DNA of 64,000 bases from Cladorhizidae sp. MBARI D1340-BT2. Lineage: Eukaryota; Porifera; Demospongiae; Poecilosclerida; Cladorhizidae. How positions within the stretch are numbered: the first letter of the stretch is position 1; the number at the start of each line of letters is the position of its first letter. The translations under genes were made by a program, and so were the position numbers. The notes under the pieces were generated by a model. The model ran no database searches. It saw nothing but the letters and a program-made list of their open reading frames with translations, and was not told the origin of the DNA. The DNA is taken from NCBI GenBank assembly GCA_028752905.1, contig JAQNBH010000252.1, forward strand, positions 682,001 through 746,000, read 5' to 3'. Below, in pieces: positions 9,651-22,916 of the stretch.

Positions 9651-10558
9651 ATCTTGTTATTTTGCCGTAAAGCTCATAACTTTTCTACACTTTACCCAAA
9701 AAAGATAATTTTTATATCACCGGATAGCCCTTCTAATTATCTGTCTTTTGTACGTGCCAAAATTTTGAGTACTCTAAGTATTAGCAAGTTATGGTGATTT
9801 GAAGTGGTAAGGTTTGCGATCTTTCCTGGCGTTTTCCAGTTGCCAAAGCGGTGGCCTGCCAGTGAAAAACCACTACATTTATTGATAATCTGTTGACATG
9901 TTGCAGATAAGGGCCTTCTCTATCAGTTGACAAAATCTGGGACTTTGGTCTTGTTAATTAGGGCAGTTATGAATTGTACTCTTACTTGATGCTAAACATG
10001 TTAGCTTCGTAGATTATCCACACTTCACTGAATAGACTTGATGTATAGCTATTAAGATAGGACTCTCTAAGTGCTCTCTCTTGATACCAAACATCCATAT
10101 ATTCTGCACACTTCACTGTAATGGACTTGCAAGATAGGTATCTCTCAGTGTTCTCTATCTTGAGCTAAACATGTTAGCTTCATAGATTCTCCACACTTCA
10201 CTGAATAGACTTGATATATAGCTCTAAAGGTAGGCCTCTCTCTGTTCTCTCTCTTGATACCAAACATCCGTATATTCTGCATACATAGAATCACAAGATA
10301 GGTTTCTCTATGTGTTCTCTATCTTGATGCTAAACAGGTTAGCTTCATAGATTCTCCACACTTCACTGTATAAACTTGATATACAGCTATTAAGATAGGT
10401 CTCTCCCTGTGCTCTCTGTTGATATCAAACATCCATAATATTCTGCACACTTCACTGTAATGGACTTGATATGATTCGAATGATAGGTTTCATTATGTGT
10501 TCTCTATCTTGATATTTGCCCTAATTTGGTCTATATGTTTCTCATTTTCCCCCAAAAA
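9651..10558 (+). repeat. Satellite unit 12
   Basis: 908 bp. Head A, b1-long, R2, t3. Pairs with unit 21. Confidence 0.95.
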
Positions 10559-11466
10559 ATCTTGTTATTTTGCCGTAAAGCTCATAACTTTTCTACACTT
10601 TACCCAAAAAAGATAATTTTTATATCACCGGATAGCCCTTCTAATTATCTGTCTTTTGTACGTGCCAAAATTTTGAGTACTCTAAGTATTAGCAAGTTAT
10701 GGTGATTTGAAGTGGTAAGGTTTGCGATCTTTCCTGGCGTTTTCCAGTTGCCAAAGCGGTGGCCTGCCAGTGAAAAACCACTACATTTATTGATAATCTG
10801 TTGACATGTTGCAGATAAGGGCCTTCTCTATCAGTTGACAAAATCTGGGACTTTGGTCTTGTTAATTAGGGCAGTTATGAATTGTACTCTTACTTGATGC
10901 TAAACATGTTAGCTTCGTAGATTATCCACACTTCACTGAATAGACTTGATGTATAGCTATTAAGATAGGACTCTCTAAGTGCTCTCTCTTGATACCAAAC
11001 ATCCATATATTCTGCACACTTCACTGTAATGGACTTGCAAGATAGGTATCTCTCAGTGTTCTCTATCTTGAGCTAAACATGTTAGCTTCATAGATTCTCC
11101 ACACTTCACTGAATAGACTTGATATATAGCTCTAAAGGTAGGCCTCTCTCTGTTCTCTCTCTTGATACCAAACATCCGTATATTCTGCATACATAGAATC
11201 ACAAGATAGGTTTCTCTATGTGTTCTCTATCTTGATGCTAAACAGGTTAGCTTCATAGATTCTCCACACTTCACTGTATAAACTTGATATATAGCTATTA
11301 AGATAGGTCTCTCCCTGTGCTCTCTGTTGATATCAAACATCCATAATATTCTGCAAACTTCACTGTAATGGACTTGATATGATTCGAATGATAGGTTTCA
11401 TTATGTGTTCTCTATCTTGATATTTGCCCTAATTTGGTCTATATGTTTCTCATTTTCCCCCCAAAA
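10559..11466 (+). repeat. Satellite unit 13
   Basis: 908 bp. Head A, b1-long, R1, t1. Pairs with unit 22. Confidence 0.95.
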
Positions 11467-12374
11467 ATCTTGTTATTTTGCCGTAAAGCTCATAACTTTT
11501 CTACACTTTACCCAAAAAAGATAATTTTTATATCACCGGATAGCCCTTCTAATTATCTGTCTTTTGTACGTGCCAAAATTTTGAGTACTCTAAGTATTAG
11601 CAAGTTATGGTGATTTGAAGTGGTAAGGTTTGCGATCTTTCCTGGCGTTTTCCAGTTGCCAAAGCGGTGGCCTGCCAGTGAAAAACCACTACATTTATTG
11701 ATAATCTGTTGACATGTTGCAGATAAGGGCCTTCTCTATCAGTTGACAAAATCTGGGACTTTGGTCTTGTTAATTAGGGCAGTTATGAATTGTACTCTTA
11801 CTTGATGCTAAACATGTTAGCTTCGTAGATTATCCACACTTCACTGAATAGACTTGATGTATAGCTATTAAGATAGGACTCTCTAAGTGCTCTCTCTTGA
11901 TACCAAACATCCATATATTCTGCACACTTCACTGTAATGGACTTGCAAGATAGGTATCTCTCAGTGTTCTCTATCTTGAGCTAAACATGTTAGCTTCATA
12001 GATTCTCCACACTTCACTGAATAGACTTGATATATAGCTCTAAAGGTAGGCCTCTCTCTGTTCTCTCTCTTGATACCAAACATCCGTATATTCTGCATAC
12101 ATAGAATCACAAGATAGGTTTCTCTATGTGTTCTCTATCTTGATGCTAAACAGGTTAGCTTCATAGATTCTCCACACTTCACTGTATAAACTTGATATAC
12201 AGCTATTAAGATAGGTCTCTCCCTGTGCTCTCTGTTGATATCAAACATCCATAATATTCTGCACACTTCACTGTAATGGACTTGATATGATTCGAATGAT
12301 AGGTTTCATTATGTGTTCTCTATCTTGATATTTGCCCTAATTTGGTCTATATGTTTCTCATTTTCCCCCCAAAA
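11467..12374 (+). repeat. Satellite unit 14
   Basis: 908 bp. Head A, b1-long, R2, t1. Pairs with unit 23. Confidence 0.95.
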
Positions 12375-13282
12375 ATCTTGTTATTTTGCCGTAAAGCTCA
12401 TAACTTTTCTACACTTTACCTAAAAAAGATAATTTTTATATCACCGGATAGCCCTTCTAATTATCTGTCTTTTGTACGTGCCAAAATTTTGAGTACTCTA
12501 AGTATTAGCAAGTTATGGTGATTTGAAGTGGTAAGGTTTGCGATCTTTCCTGGCGTTTTCCAGTTGCCAAAGCGGTGGCCTGCCAGTGAAAAACCACTAC
12601 ATTTATTGATAATCTGTTGACATGTTGCAGATAAGGGCCTTCTCTATCAGTTGACAAAATCTGGGACTTTGGTCTTGTTAATTAGGGCAGTTATGAATTG
12701 TACTCTTACTTGATGCTAAACATGTTAGCTTCGTAGATTATCCACACTTCACTGAATAGACTTGATGTATAGCTATTAAGATAGGACTCTCTAAGTGCTC
12801 TCTCTTGATACCAAACATCCATATATTCTGCACACTTCACTGTAATGGACTTGCAAGATAGGTATCTCTCAGTGTTCTCTATCTTGAGCTAAACATGTTA
12901 GCTTCATAGATTCTCCACACTTCACTGAATAGACTTGATATATAGCTCTAAAGGTAGGCCTCTCTCTGTTCTCTCTCTTGATACCAAACATCCGTATATT
13001 CTGCATACATAGAATCACAAGATAGGTTTCTCTATGTGTTCTCTATCTTGATGCTAAACAGGTTAGCTTCATAGATTCTCCACACTTCACTGTATAAACT
13101 TGATATATAGCTATTAAGATAGGTCTCTCCCTGTGCTCTCTGTTGATATCAAACATCCATAATATTCTGCAAACTTCACTGTAATGGACTTGATATGATT
13201 CGAATGATAGGTTTCATTATGTGTTCTCTATCTTGATATTTGCCCTAATTTGGTCTATATGTTTCTCATTTCCCCCCAAAAA
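12375..13282 (+). repeat. Satellite unit 15
   Basis: 908 bp. Head A' (ACCTAAA), b1-long, R1, t4. Pairs with unit 24, the only other A' copy. Confidence 0.95.
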
Positions 13283-14183
13283 ATCTTGTTATTTTGCCGT
13301 AAAGCTCATAACTTTTCTACTCTTTACCCAAAAAAGATAATTTTTATATCACCGGATAGCCCTTCTAATTATCTGTCTTTTGTACGTGCCAAAATTTTGA
13401 GTACTCTAAGTATTAGCAAGTTATGGTAATTTGAAATGGTAAGGTTTGCGATCTTTCCTGGCGTTTTCCAGTTGCCAAAGCGGTGGCCTGCCAGTGAAAA
13501 ACCACTACATTTATTGATAATCTGTTGACATGTTGCAGATAAGGGCCTTCTCTATCAGTTGACAAAATCTGGGACTTTGGTCTTGTTAATTAGGGCAGTT
13601 ATGAATTGTACTCTTACTTGATGCTAAACATGTTAGCTTCGTAGATTATCCACACTTCACTGAATAGACTTGATGTATAGCTATTAAGATAGGACTCTCT
13701 AAGTGCTCTCTACCAAACATCCATATATTCTGCACACTTCACTGTATGGACTTGCAAGATAGGTATCTCTCAGTGTTCTCTATCTTGAGCTAAACATGTT
13801 AGCTTCATAGATTCTCCACACTTCACTGAATAGACTTGATATATAGCTCTAAAGGTAGGCCTCTCTCTGTTCTCTCTCTTGATACCAAACATCCGTATAT
13901 TCTGCATACATAGAATCACAAGATAGGTTTCTCTATGTGTTCTCTATCTTGATGCTAAACAGGTTAGCTTCATAGATTCTCCACACTTCACTGTATAAAC
14001 TTGATATATAGCTATTAAGATAGGTCTCTCCCTGTGCTCTCTGTTGATATCAAACATCCATAATATTCTGCAAACTTCACTGTAATGGACTTGATATGAT
14101 TCGAATGATAGGTTTCATTATGTGTTCTCTATCTTGATATTTGCCCTAATTTGGTCTATATGTTTCTCATTTCCCCCCAAAAA
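13283..14183 (+). repeat. Satellite unit 16, 901-bp form
   Basis: Head C, 6-bp loss at the a1-b1 border (CTCTCTACC), b1-short, R1, t4. Pairs with unit 25. Confidence 0.96.
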
Positions 14184-15090
14184 ATCTTGTTATTTTGCCG
14201 TAAAGCTCATAACTTTTCTACTCTTTACCCAAAAAAGATAATTTTTATATCACCGGATAGCCCTTCTAATTATCTGTCTTTTGTACGTGCCAAAATTTTG
14301 AGTACTCTAAGTATTAGCAAGTTATGGTAATTTGAAATGGTAAGGTTTGCGATCTTTCCTGGCGTTTTCCAGTTGCCAAAGCGGTGGCCTGCCAGTGAAA
14401 AACCACTACATTTATTGATAATCTGTTGACATGTTGCAGATAAGGGCCTTCTCTATCAGTTGACAAAATCTGGGACTTTGGTCTTGTTAATTAGGGCAGT
14501 TATGAATTGTACTCTTACTTGATGCTAAACATGTTAGCTTCGTAGATTATCCACACTTCACTGAATAGACTTGATGTATAGCTATTAAGATAGGACTCTC
14601 TAAGTGCTCTCTCTTGATACCAAACATCCATATATTCTGCACACTTCACTGTATGGACTTGCAAGATAGGTATCTCTCAGTGTTCTCTATCTTGAGCTAA
14701 ACATGTTAGCTTCATAGATTCTCCACACTTCACTGAATAGACTTGATATATAGCTCTAAAGGTAGGCCTCTCTCTGTTCTCTCTCTTGATACCAAACATC
14801 CGTATATTCTGCATACATAGAATCACAAGATAGGTTTCTCTATGTGTTCTCTATCTTGATGCTAAACATGTTAGCTTCATAGATTCTCCACACTTCACTG
14901 TATAAACTTGATATATAGCTATTAAGATAGGTCTCTCCCTGTGCTCTCTGTTGATATCAAACATCCATAATATTCTGCAAACTTCACTGTAATGGACTTG
15001 ATATGATTCGAATGATAGGTTTCATTATGTGTTCTCTATCTTGATATTTGCCCTAATTTGGTCTATATGTTTCTCATTTCCCCCCAAAAA
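14184..15090 (+). repeat. Satellite unit 17
   Basis: 907 bp. Head C, b1-short, a3 with AAACATG instead of AAACAGG, R1, t4. Pairs with unit 26. Confidence 0.95.
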
Positions 15091-15998
15091 ATCTTGTTAT
15101 TTTGCCGTAAAGCTCATAACTTTTCTACTCTTTACCCAAAAAAGATAATTTTTATATCACCGGATAGCCCTTCTAATTATCTGTCTTTTGTACGTGCCAA
15201 AATTTTGAGTACTCTAAGTATTAGCAAGTTATGGTAATTTGAAATGGTAAGGTTTGCGATCTTTCCTGGCGTTTTCCAATTGCCAAAGCGGTGGCCTGCC
15301 AGTGAAAAACCACTACATTTATTGATAATCTGTTGACATGTTGCAGATAAGGGCCTTCTCTATCAGTTGACAAAATCTGGGACTTTGGTCTTGTTAATTA
15401 GGGCAGTTATGAATTGTACTCTTACTTGATGCTAAACATGTTAGCTTCGTAGATTATCCACACTTCACTGAATAGACTTGATGTATAGCTATTAAGATAG
15501 GACTCTCTAAGTGCTCTCTCTTGATACCAAACATCCATATATTCTGCACACTTCACTGTAATGGACTTGCAAGATAGGTATCTCTCAGTGTTCTCTATCT
15601 TGAGCTAAACATGTTAGCTTCATAGATTCTCCACACTTCACTGAATAGACTTGATATATAGCTCTAAAGGTAGGCCTCTCTCTGTTCTCTCTCTTGATAC
15701 CAAACATCCGTATATTCTGCATACATAGAATCACAAGATAGGTTTCTCTATGTGTTCTCTATCTTGATGCTAAACAGGTTAGCTTCATAGATTCTCCACA
15801 CTTCACTGTATAAACTTGATATACAGCTATTAAGATAGGTCTCTCCCTGTGCTCTCTGTTGATATCAAACATCCATAATATTCTGCACACTTCACTGTAA
15901 TGGACTTGATATGATTCGAATGATAGGTTTCATTATGTGTTCTCTATCTTGATATTTGCCCTAATTTGGTCTATATGTTTCTCATTTTCCCCCAAAAA
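15091..15998 (+). repeat. Satellite unit 18, chimera at the block joint
   Basis: 908 bp. Front is C with CCAATTG (15276-15282), as in unit 27; from b1 on it is b1-long, R2, t3, as in unit 9. The switch lies between 15279 and 15558. Confidence 0.93.
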
Positions 15999-16906
15999 AT
16001 CTTGTTATTTTGCCGTAAAGCTCATAACTTTTCTACACTTTACCCAAAAAAGATAATTTTTATATCACCGGATAGCCCTTCTAATTATCTGTCTTTTGTA
16101 CGTGCCAAAATTTTGAGTACTCTAAGTATTAGCAAGTTATGGTGATTTGAAGTGGTAAGGTTTGCGATCTTTCCTGGCGTTTTCCAGTTGCCAAAGCGGT
16201 GGCCTGCCAGTGAAAAACCACTACATTTATTGATAATCTGTTGACATGTTGCAGATAAGGGCCTTCTCTATCAGTTGACAAAATCTGGGACTTTGGTCTT
16301 GTTAATTAGGGCAGTTATGAATTGTACTCTTACTTGATGCTAAACATGTTAGCTTCGTAGATTATCCACACTTCACTGAATAGACTTGATGTATAGCTAT
16401 TAAGATAGGACTCTCTAAGTGCTCTCTCTTGATACCAAACATCCATATATTCTGCACACTTCACTGTAATGGACTTGCAAGATAGGTATCTCTCAGTGTT
16501 CTCTATCTTGAGCTAAACATGTTAGCTTCATAGATTCTCCACACTTCACTGAATAGACTTGATATATAGCTCTAAAGGTAGGCCTCTCTCTGTTCTCTCT
16601 CTTGATACCAAACATCCGTATATTCTGCATACATAGAATCACAAGATAGGTTTCTCTATGTGTTCTCTATCTTGATGCTAAACAGGTTAGCTTCATAGAT
16701 TCTCCACACTTCACTGTATAAACTTGATATATAGCTATTAAGATAGGTCTCTCCCTGTGCTCTCTGTTGATATCAAACATCCATAATATTCTGCAAACTT
16801 CACTGTAATGGACTTGATATGATTCGAATGATAGGTTTCATTATGTGTTCTCTATCTTGATATTTGCCCTAATTTGGTCTATATGTTTCTCATTTTCCCC
16901 CCAAAA
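15999..16906 (+). repeat. Satellite unit 19
   Basis: 908 bp. Head A, b1-long, R1, t1. Copy of unit 10. Confidence 0.95.
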
Positions 16907-17476
16907 ATCTTGTTATTTTGCCGTAAAGCTCATAACTTTTCTACACTTTACCCAAAAAAGATAATTTTTATATCACCGGATAGCCCTTCTAATTATCTGT
17001 CTTTTGTACGTGCCAAAATTTTGAGTACTCTAAGTATTAGCAAGTTATGGTGATTTGAAGTGGTAAGGTTTGCGATCTTTCCTGGCGTTTTCCAGTTGCC
17101 AAAGCGGTGGCCTGCCAGTGAAAAACCACTACATTTATTGATAATCTGTTGACATGTTGCAGATAAGGGCCTTCTCTATCAGTTGACAAAATCTGGGACT
17201 TTGGTCTTGTTAATTAGGGCAGTTATGAATTGTACTCTTACTTGATGCTAAACATGTTAGCTTCATAGATTCTCCACACTTCACTGTATAAACTTGATAT
17301 ACAGCTATTAAGATAGGTCTCTCCCTGTGCTCTCTGTTGATATCAAACATCCATAATATTCTGCACACTTCACTGTAATGGACTTGATATGATTCGAATG
17401 ATAGGTTTCATTATGTGTTCTCTATCTTGATATTTGCCCTAATTTGGTCTATATGTTTCTCATTTTCCTCCCAAAA
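16907..17476 (+). repeat. Satellite unit 20, short 570-bp form
   Basis: Same a1-to-a3 junction as unit 11, with R2 and t5; a copy made by the 7.8-kb duplication rather than a second deletion. Confidence 0.97.
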
Positions 17477-18384
17477 ATCTTGTTATTTTGCCGTAAAGCT
17501 CATAACTTTTCTACACTTTACCCAAAAAAGATAATTTTTATATCACCGGATAGCCCTTCTAATTATCTGTCTTTTGTACGTGCCAAAATTTTGAGTACTC
17601 TAAGTATTAGCAAGTTATGGTGATTTGAAGTGGTAAGGTTTGCGATCTTTCCTGGCGTTTTCCAGTTGCCAAAGCGGTGGCCTGCCAGTGAAAAACCACT
17701 ACATTTATTGATAATCTGTTGACATGTTGCAGATAAGGGCCTTCTCTATCAGTTGACAAAATCTGGGACTTTGGTCTTGTTAATTAGGGCAGTTATGAAT
17801 TGTACTCTTACTTGATGCTAAACATGTTAGCTTCGTAGATTATCCACACTTCACTGAATAGACTTGATGTATAGCTATTAAGATAGGACTCTCTAAGTGC
17901 TCTCTCTTGATACCAAACATCCATATATTCTGCACACTTCACTGTAATGGACTTGCAAGATAGGTATCTCTCAGTGTTCTCTATCTTGAGCTAAACATGT
18001 TAGCTTCATAGATTCTCCACACTTCACTGAATAGACTTGATATATAGCTCTAAAGGTAGGCCTCTCTCTGTTCTCTCTCTTGATACCAAACATCCGTATA
18101 TTCTGCATACATAGAATCACAAGATAGGTTTCTCTATGTGTTCTCTATCTTGATGCTAAACAGGTTAGCTTCATAGATTCTCCACACTTCACTGTATAAA
18201 CTTGATATACAGCTATTAAGATAGGTCTCTCCCTGTGCTCTCTGTTGATATCAAACATCCATAATATTCTGCACACTTCACTGTAATGGACTTGATATGA
18301 TTCGAATGATAGGTTTCATTATGTGTTCTCTATCTTGATATTTGCCCTAATTTGGTCTATATGTTTCTCATTTTCCCCCAAAAA
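17477..18384 (+). repeat. Satellite unit 21
   Basis: 908 bp. Head A, b1-long, R2, t3. Copy of unit 12. Confidence 0.95.
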
Positions 18385-19292
18385 ATCTTGTTATTTTGCC
18401 GTAAAGCTCATAACTTTTCTACACTTTACCCAAAAAAGATAATTTTTATATCACCGGATAGCCCTTCTAATTATCTGTCTTTTGTACGTGCCAAAATTTT
18501 GAGTACTCTAAGTATTAGCAAGTTATGGTGATTTGAAGTGGTAAGGTTTGCGATCTTTCCTGGCGTTTTCCAGTTGCCAAAGCGGTGGCCTGCCAGTGAA
18601 AAACCACTACATTTATTGATAATCTGTTGACATGTTGCAGATAAGGGCCTTCTCTATCAGTTGACAAAATCTGGGACTTTGGTCTTGTTAATTAGGGCAG
18701 TTATGAATTGTACTCTTACTTGATGCTAAACATGTTAGCTTCGTAGATTATCCACACTTCACTGAATAGACTTGATGTATAGCTATTAAGATAGGACTCT
18801 CTAAGTGCTCTCTCTTGATACCAAACATCCATATATTCTGCACACTTCACTGTAATGGACTTGCAAGATAGGTATCTCTCAGTGTTCTCTATCTTGAGCT
18901 AAACATGTTAGCTTCATAGATTCTCCACACTTCACTGAATAGACTTGATATATAGCTCTAAAGGTAGGCCTCTCTCTGTTCTCTCTCTTGATACCAAACA
19001 TCCGTATATTCTGCATACATAGAATCACAAGATAGGTTTCTCTATGTGTTCTCTATCTTGATGCTAAACAGGTTAGCTTCATAGATTCTCCACACTTCAC
19101 TGTATAAACTTGATATATAGCTATTAAGATAGGTCTCTCCCTGTGCTCTCTGTTGATATCAAACATCCATAATATTCTGCAAACTTCACTGTAATGGACT
19201 TGATATGATTCGAATGATAGGTTTCATTATGTGTTCTCTATCTTGATATTTGCCCTAATTTGGTCTATATGTTTCTCATTTTCCCCCCAAAA
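18385..19292 (+). repeat. Satellite unit 22
   Basis: 908 bp. Head A, b1-long, R1, t1. Copy of unit 13. Confidence 0.95.
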
Positions 19293-20200
19293 ATCTTGTT
19301 ATTTTGCCGTAAAGCTCATAACTTTTCTACACTTTACCCAAAAAAGATAATTTTTATATCACCGGATAGCCCTTCTAATTATCTGTCTTTTGTACGTGCC
19401 AAAATTTTGAGTACTCTAAGTATTAGCAAGTTATGGTGATTTGAAGTGGTAAGGTTTGCGATCTTTCCTGGCGTTTTCCAGTTGCCAAAGCGGTGGCCTG
19501 CCAGTGAAAAACCACTACATTTATTGATAATCTGTTGACATGTTGCAGATAAGGGCCTTCTCTATCAGTTGACAAAATCTGGGACTTTGGTCTTGTTAAT
19601 TAGGGCAGTTATGAATTGTACTCTTACTTGATGCTAAACATGTTAGCTTCGTAGATTATCCACACTTCACTGAATAGACTTGATGTATAGCTATTAAGAT
19701 AGGACTCTCTAAGTGCTCTCTCTTGATACCAAACATCCATATATTCTGCACACTTCACTGTAATGGACTTGCAAGATAGGTATCTCTCAGTGTTCTCTAT
19801 CTTGAGCTAAACATGTTAGCTTCATAGATTCTCCACACTTCACTGAATAGACTTGATATATAGCTCTAAAGGTAGGCCTCTCTCTGTTCTCTCTCTTGAT
19901 ACCAAACATCCGTATATTCTGCATACATAGAATCACAAGATAGGTTTCTCTATGTGTTCTCTATCTTGATGCTAAACAGGTTAGCTTCATAGATTCTCCA
20001 CACTTCACTGTATAAACTTGATATACAGCTATTAAGATAGGTCTCTCCCTGTGCTCTCTGTTGATATCAAACATCCATAATATTCTGCACACTTCACTGT
20101 AATGGACTTGATATGATTCGAATGATAGGTTTCATTATGTGTTCTCTATCTTGATATTTGCCCTAATTTGGTCTATATGTTTCTCATTTTCCCCCCAAAA
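19293..20200 (+). repeat. Satellite unit 23
   Basis: 908 bp. Head A, b1-long, R2, t1. Copy of unit 14. Confidence 0.95.
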
Positions 20201-21108
20201 ATCTTGTTATTTTGCCGTAAAGCTCATAACTTTTCTACACTTTACCTAAAAAAGATAATTTTTATATCACCGGATAGCCCTTCTAATTATCTGTCTTTTG
20301 TACGTGCCAAAATTTTGAGTACTCTAAGTATTAGCAAGTTATGGTGATTTGAAGTGGTAAGGTTTGCGATCTTTCCTGGCGTTTTCCAGTTGCCAAAGCG
20401 GTGGCCTGCCAGTGAAAAACCACTACATTTATTGATAATCTGTTGACATGTTGCAGATAAGGGCCTTCTCTATCAGTTGACAAAATCTGGGACTTTGGTC
20501 TTGTTAATTAGGGCAGTTATGAATTGTACTCTTACTTGATGCTAAACATGTTAGCTTCGTAGATTATCCACACTTCACTGAATAGACTTGATGTATAGCT
20601 ATTAAGATAGGACTCTCTAAGTGCTCTCTCTTGATACCAAACATCCATATATTCTGCACACTTCACTGTAATGGACTTGCAAGATAGGTATCTCTCAGTG
20701 TTCTCTATCTTGAGCTAAACATGTTAGCTTCATAGATTCTCCACACTTCACTGAATAGACTTGATATATAGCTCTAAAGGTAGGCCTCTCTCTGTTCTCT
20801 CTCTTGATACCAAACATCCGTATATTCTGCATACATAGAATCACAAGATAGGTTTCTCTATGTGTTCTCTATCTTGATGCTAAACAGGTTAGCTTCATAG
20901 ATTCTCCACACTTCACTGTATAAACTTGATATATAGCTATTAAGATAGGTCTCTCCCTGTGCTCTCTGTTGATATCAAACATCCATAATATTCTGCAAAC
21001 TTCACTGTAATGGACTTGATATGATTCGAATGATAGGTTTCATTATGTGTTCTCTATCTTGATATTTGCCCTAATTTGGTCTATATGTTTCTCATTTCCC
21101 CCCAAAAA
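20201..21108 (+). repeat. Satellite unit 24
   Basis: 908 bp. Head A' (ACCTAAA), b1-long, R1, t4. Copy of unit 15. Confidence 0.95.
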
Positions 21109-22009
21109 ATCTTGTTATTTTGCCGTAAAGCTCATAACTTTTCTACTCTTTACCCAAAAAAGATAATTTTTATATCACCGGATAGCCCTTCTAATTATCT
21201 GTCTTTTGTACGTGCCAAAATTTTGAGTACTCTAAGTATTAGCAAGTTATGGTAATTTGAAATGGTAAGGTTTGCGATCTTTCCTGGCGTTTTCCAGTTG
21301 CCAAAGCGGTGGCCTGCCAGTGAAAAACCACTACATTTATTGATAATCTGTTGACATGTTGCAGATAAGGGCCTTCTCTATCAGTTGACAAAATCTGGGA
21401 CTTTGGTCTTGTTAATTAGGGCAGTTATGAATTGTACTCTTACTTGATGCTAAACATGTTAGCTTCGTAGATTATCCACACTTCACTGAATAGACTTGAT
21501 GTATAGCTATTAAGATAGGACTCTCTAAGTGCTCTCTACCAAACATCCATATATTCTGCACACTTCACTGTATGGACTTGCAAGATAGGTATCTCTCAGT
21601 GTTCTCTATCTTGAGCTAAACATGTTAGCTTCATAGATTCTCCACACTTCACTGAATAGACTTGATATATAGCTCTAAAGGTAGGCCTCTCTCTGTTCTC
21701 TCTCTTGATACCAAACATCCGTATATTCTGCATACATAGAATCACAAGATAGGTTTCTCTATGTGTTCTCTATCTTGATGCTAAACAGGTTAGCTTCATA
21801 GATTCTCCACACTTCACTGTATAAACTTGATATATAGCTATTAAGATAGGTCTCTCCCTGTGCTCTCTGTTGATATCAAACATCCATAATATTCTGCAAA
21901 CTTCACTGTAATGGACTTGATATGATTCGAATGATAGGTTTCATTATGTGTTCTCTATCTTGATATTTGCCCTAATTTGGTCTATATGTTTCTCATTTCC
22001 CCCCAAAAA
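21109..22009 (+). repeat. Satellite unit 25, 901-bp form
   Basis: Head C, the same 6-bp loss as unit 16, b1-short, R1, t4. Confidence 0.96.
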
Positions 22010-22916
22010 ATCTTGTTATTTTGCCGTAAAGCTCATAACTTTTCTACTCTTTACCCAAAAAAGATAATTTTTATATCACCGGATAGCCCTTCTAATTATC
22101 TGTCTTTTGTACGTGCCAAAATTTTGAGTACTCTAAGTATTAGCAAGTTATGGTAATTTGAAATGGTAAGGTTTGCGATCTTTCCTGGCGTTTTCCAGTT
22201 GCCAAAGCGGTGGCCTGCCAGTGAAAAACCACTACATTTATTGATAATCTGTTGACATGTTGCAGATAAGGGCCTTCTCTATCAGTTGACAAAATCTGGG
22301 ACTTTGGTCTTGTTAATTAGGGCAGTTATGAATTGTACTCTTACTTGATGCTAAACATGTTAGCTTCGTAGATTATCCACACTTCACTGAATAGACTTGA
22401 TGTATAGCTATTAAGATAGGACTCTCTAAGTGCTCTCTCTTGATACCAAACATCCATATATTCTGCACACTTCACTGTATGGACTTGCAAGATAGGTATC
22501 TCTCAGTGTTCTCTATCTTGAGCTAAACATGTTAGCTTCATAGATTCTCCACACTTCACTGAATAGACTTGATATATAGCTCTAAAGGTAGGCCTCTCTC
22601 TGTTCTCTCTCTTGATACCAAACATCCGTATATTCTGCATACATAGAATCACAAGATAGGTTTCTCTATGTGTTCTCTATCTTGATGCTAAACATGTTAG
22701 CTTCATAGATTCTCCACACTTCACTGTATAAACTTGATATATAGCTATTAAGATAGGTCTCTCCCTGTGCTCTCTGTTGATATCAAACATCCATAATATT
22801 CTGCAAACTTCACTGTAATGGACTTGATATGATTCGAATGATAGGTTTCATTATGTGTTCTCTATCTTGATATTTGCCCTAATTTGGTCTATATGTTTCT
22901 CATTTCCCCCCAAAAA
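22010..22916 (+). repeat. Satellite unit 26
   Basis: 907 bp. Head C, b1-short, AAACATG in a3, R1, t4. Copy of unit 17. Confidence 0.95.

Larger units (their letters stand above)
8173..15998 (+). repeat. Nine-unit higher-order block, copy 1 (units 10-18)
   Basis: Unit order A, short 570, A, A, A, A', C-901, C, C. The same order follows at 15999-23823 with a shift of 7826 bp at all starts from unit 10/19 to unit 18/27. The rare marks (570-bp unit, ACCTAAA, 6-bp deletion, CAT in a3, CCAATTG) are all shared by the two copies, so this is one duplication event rather than parallel change. Confidence 0.92.
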
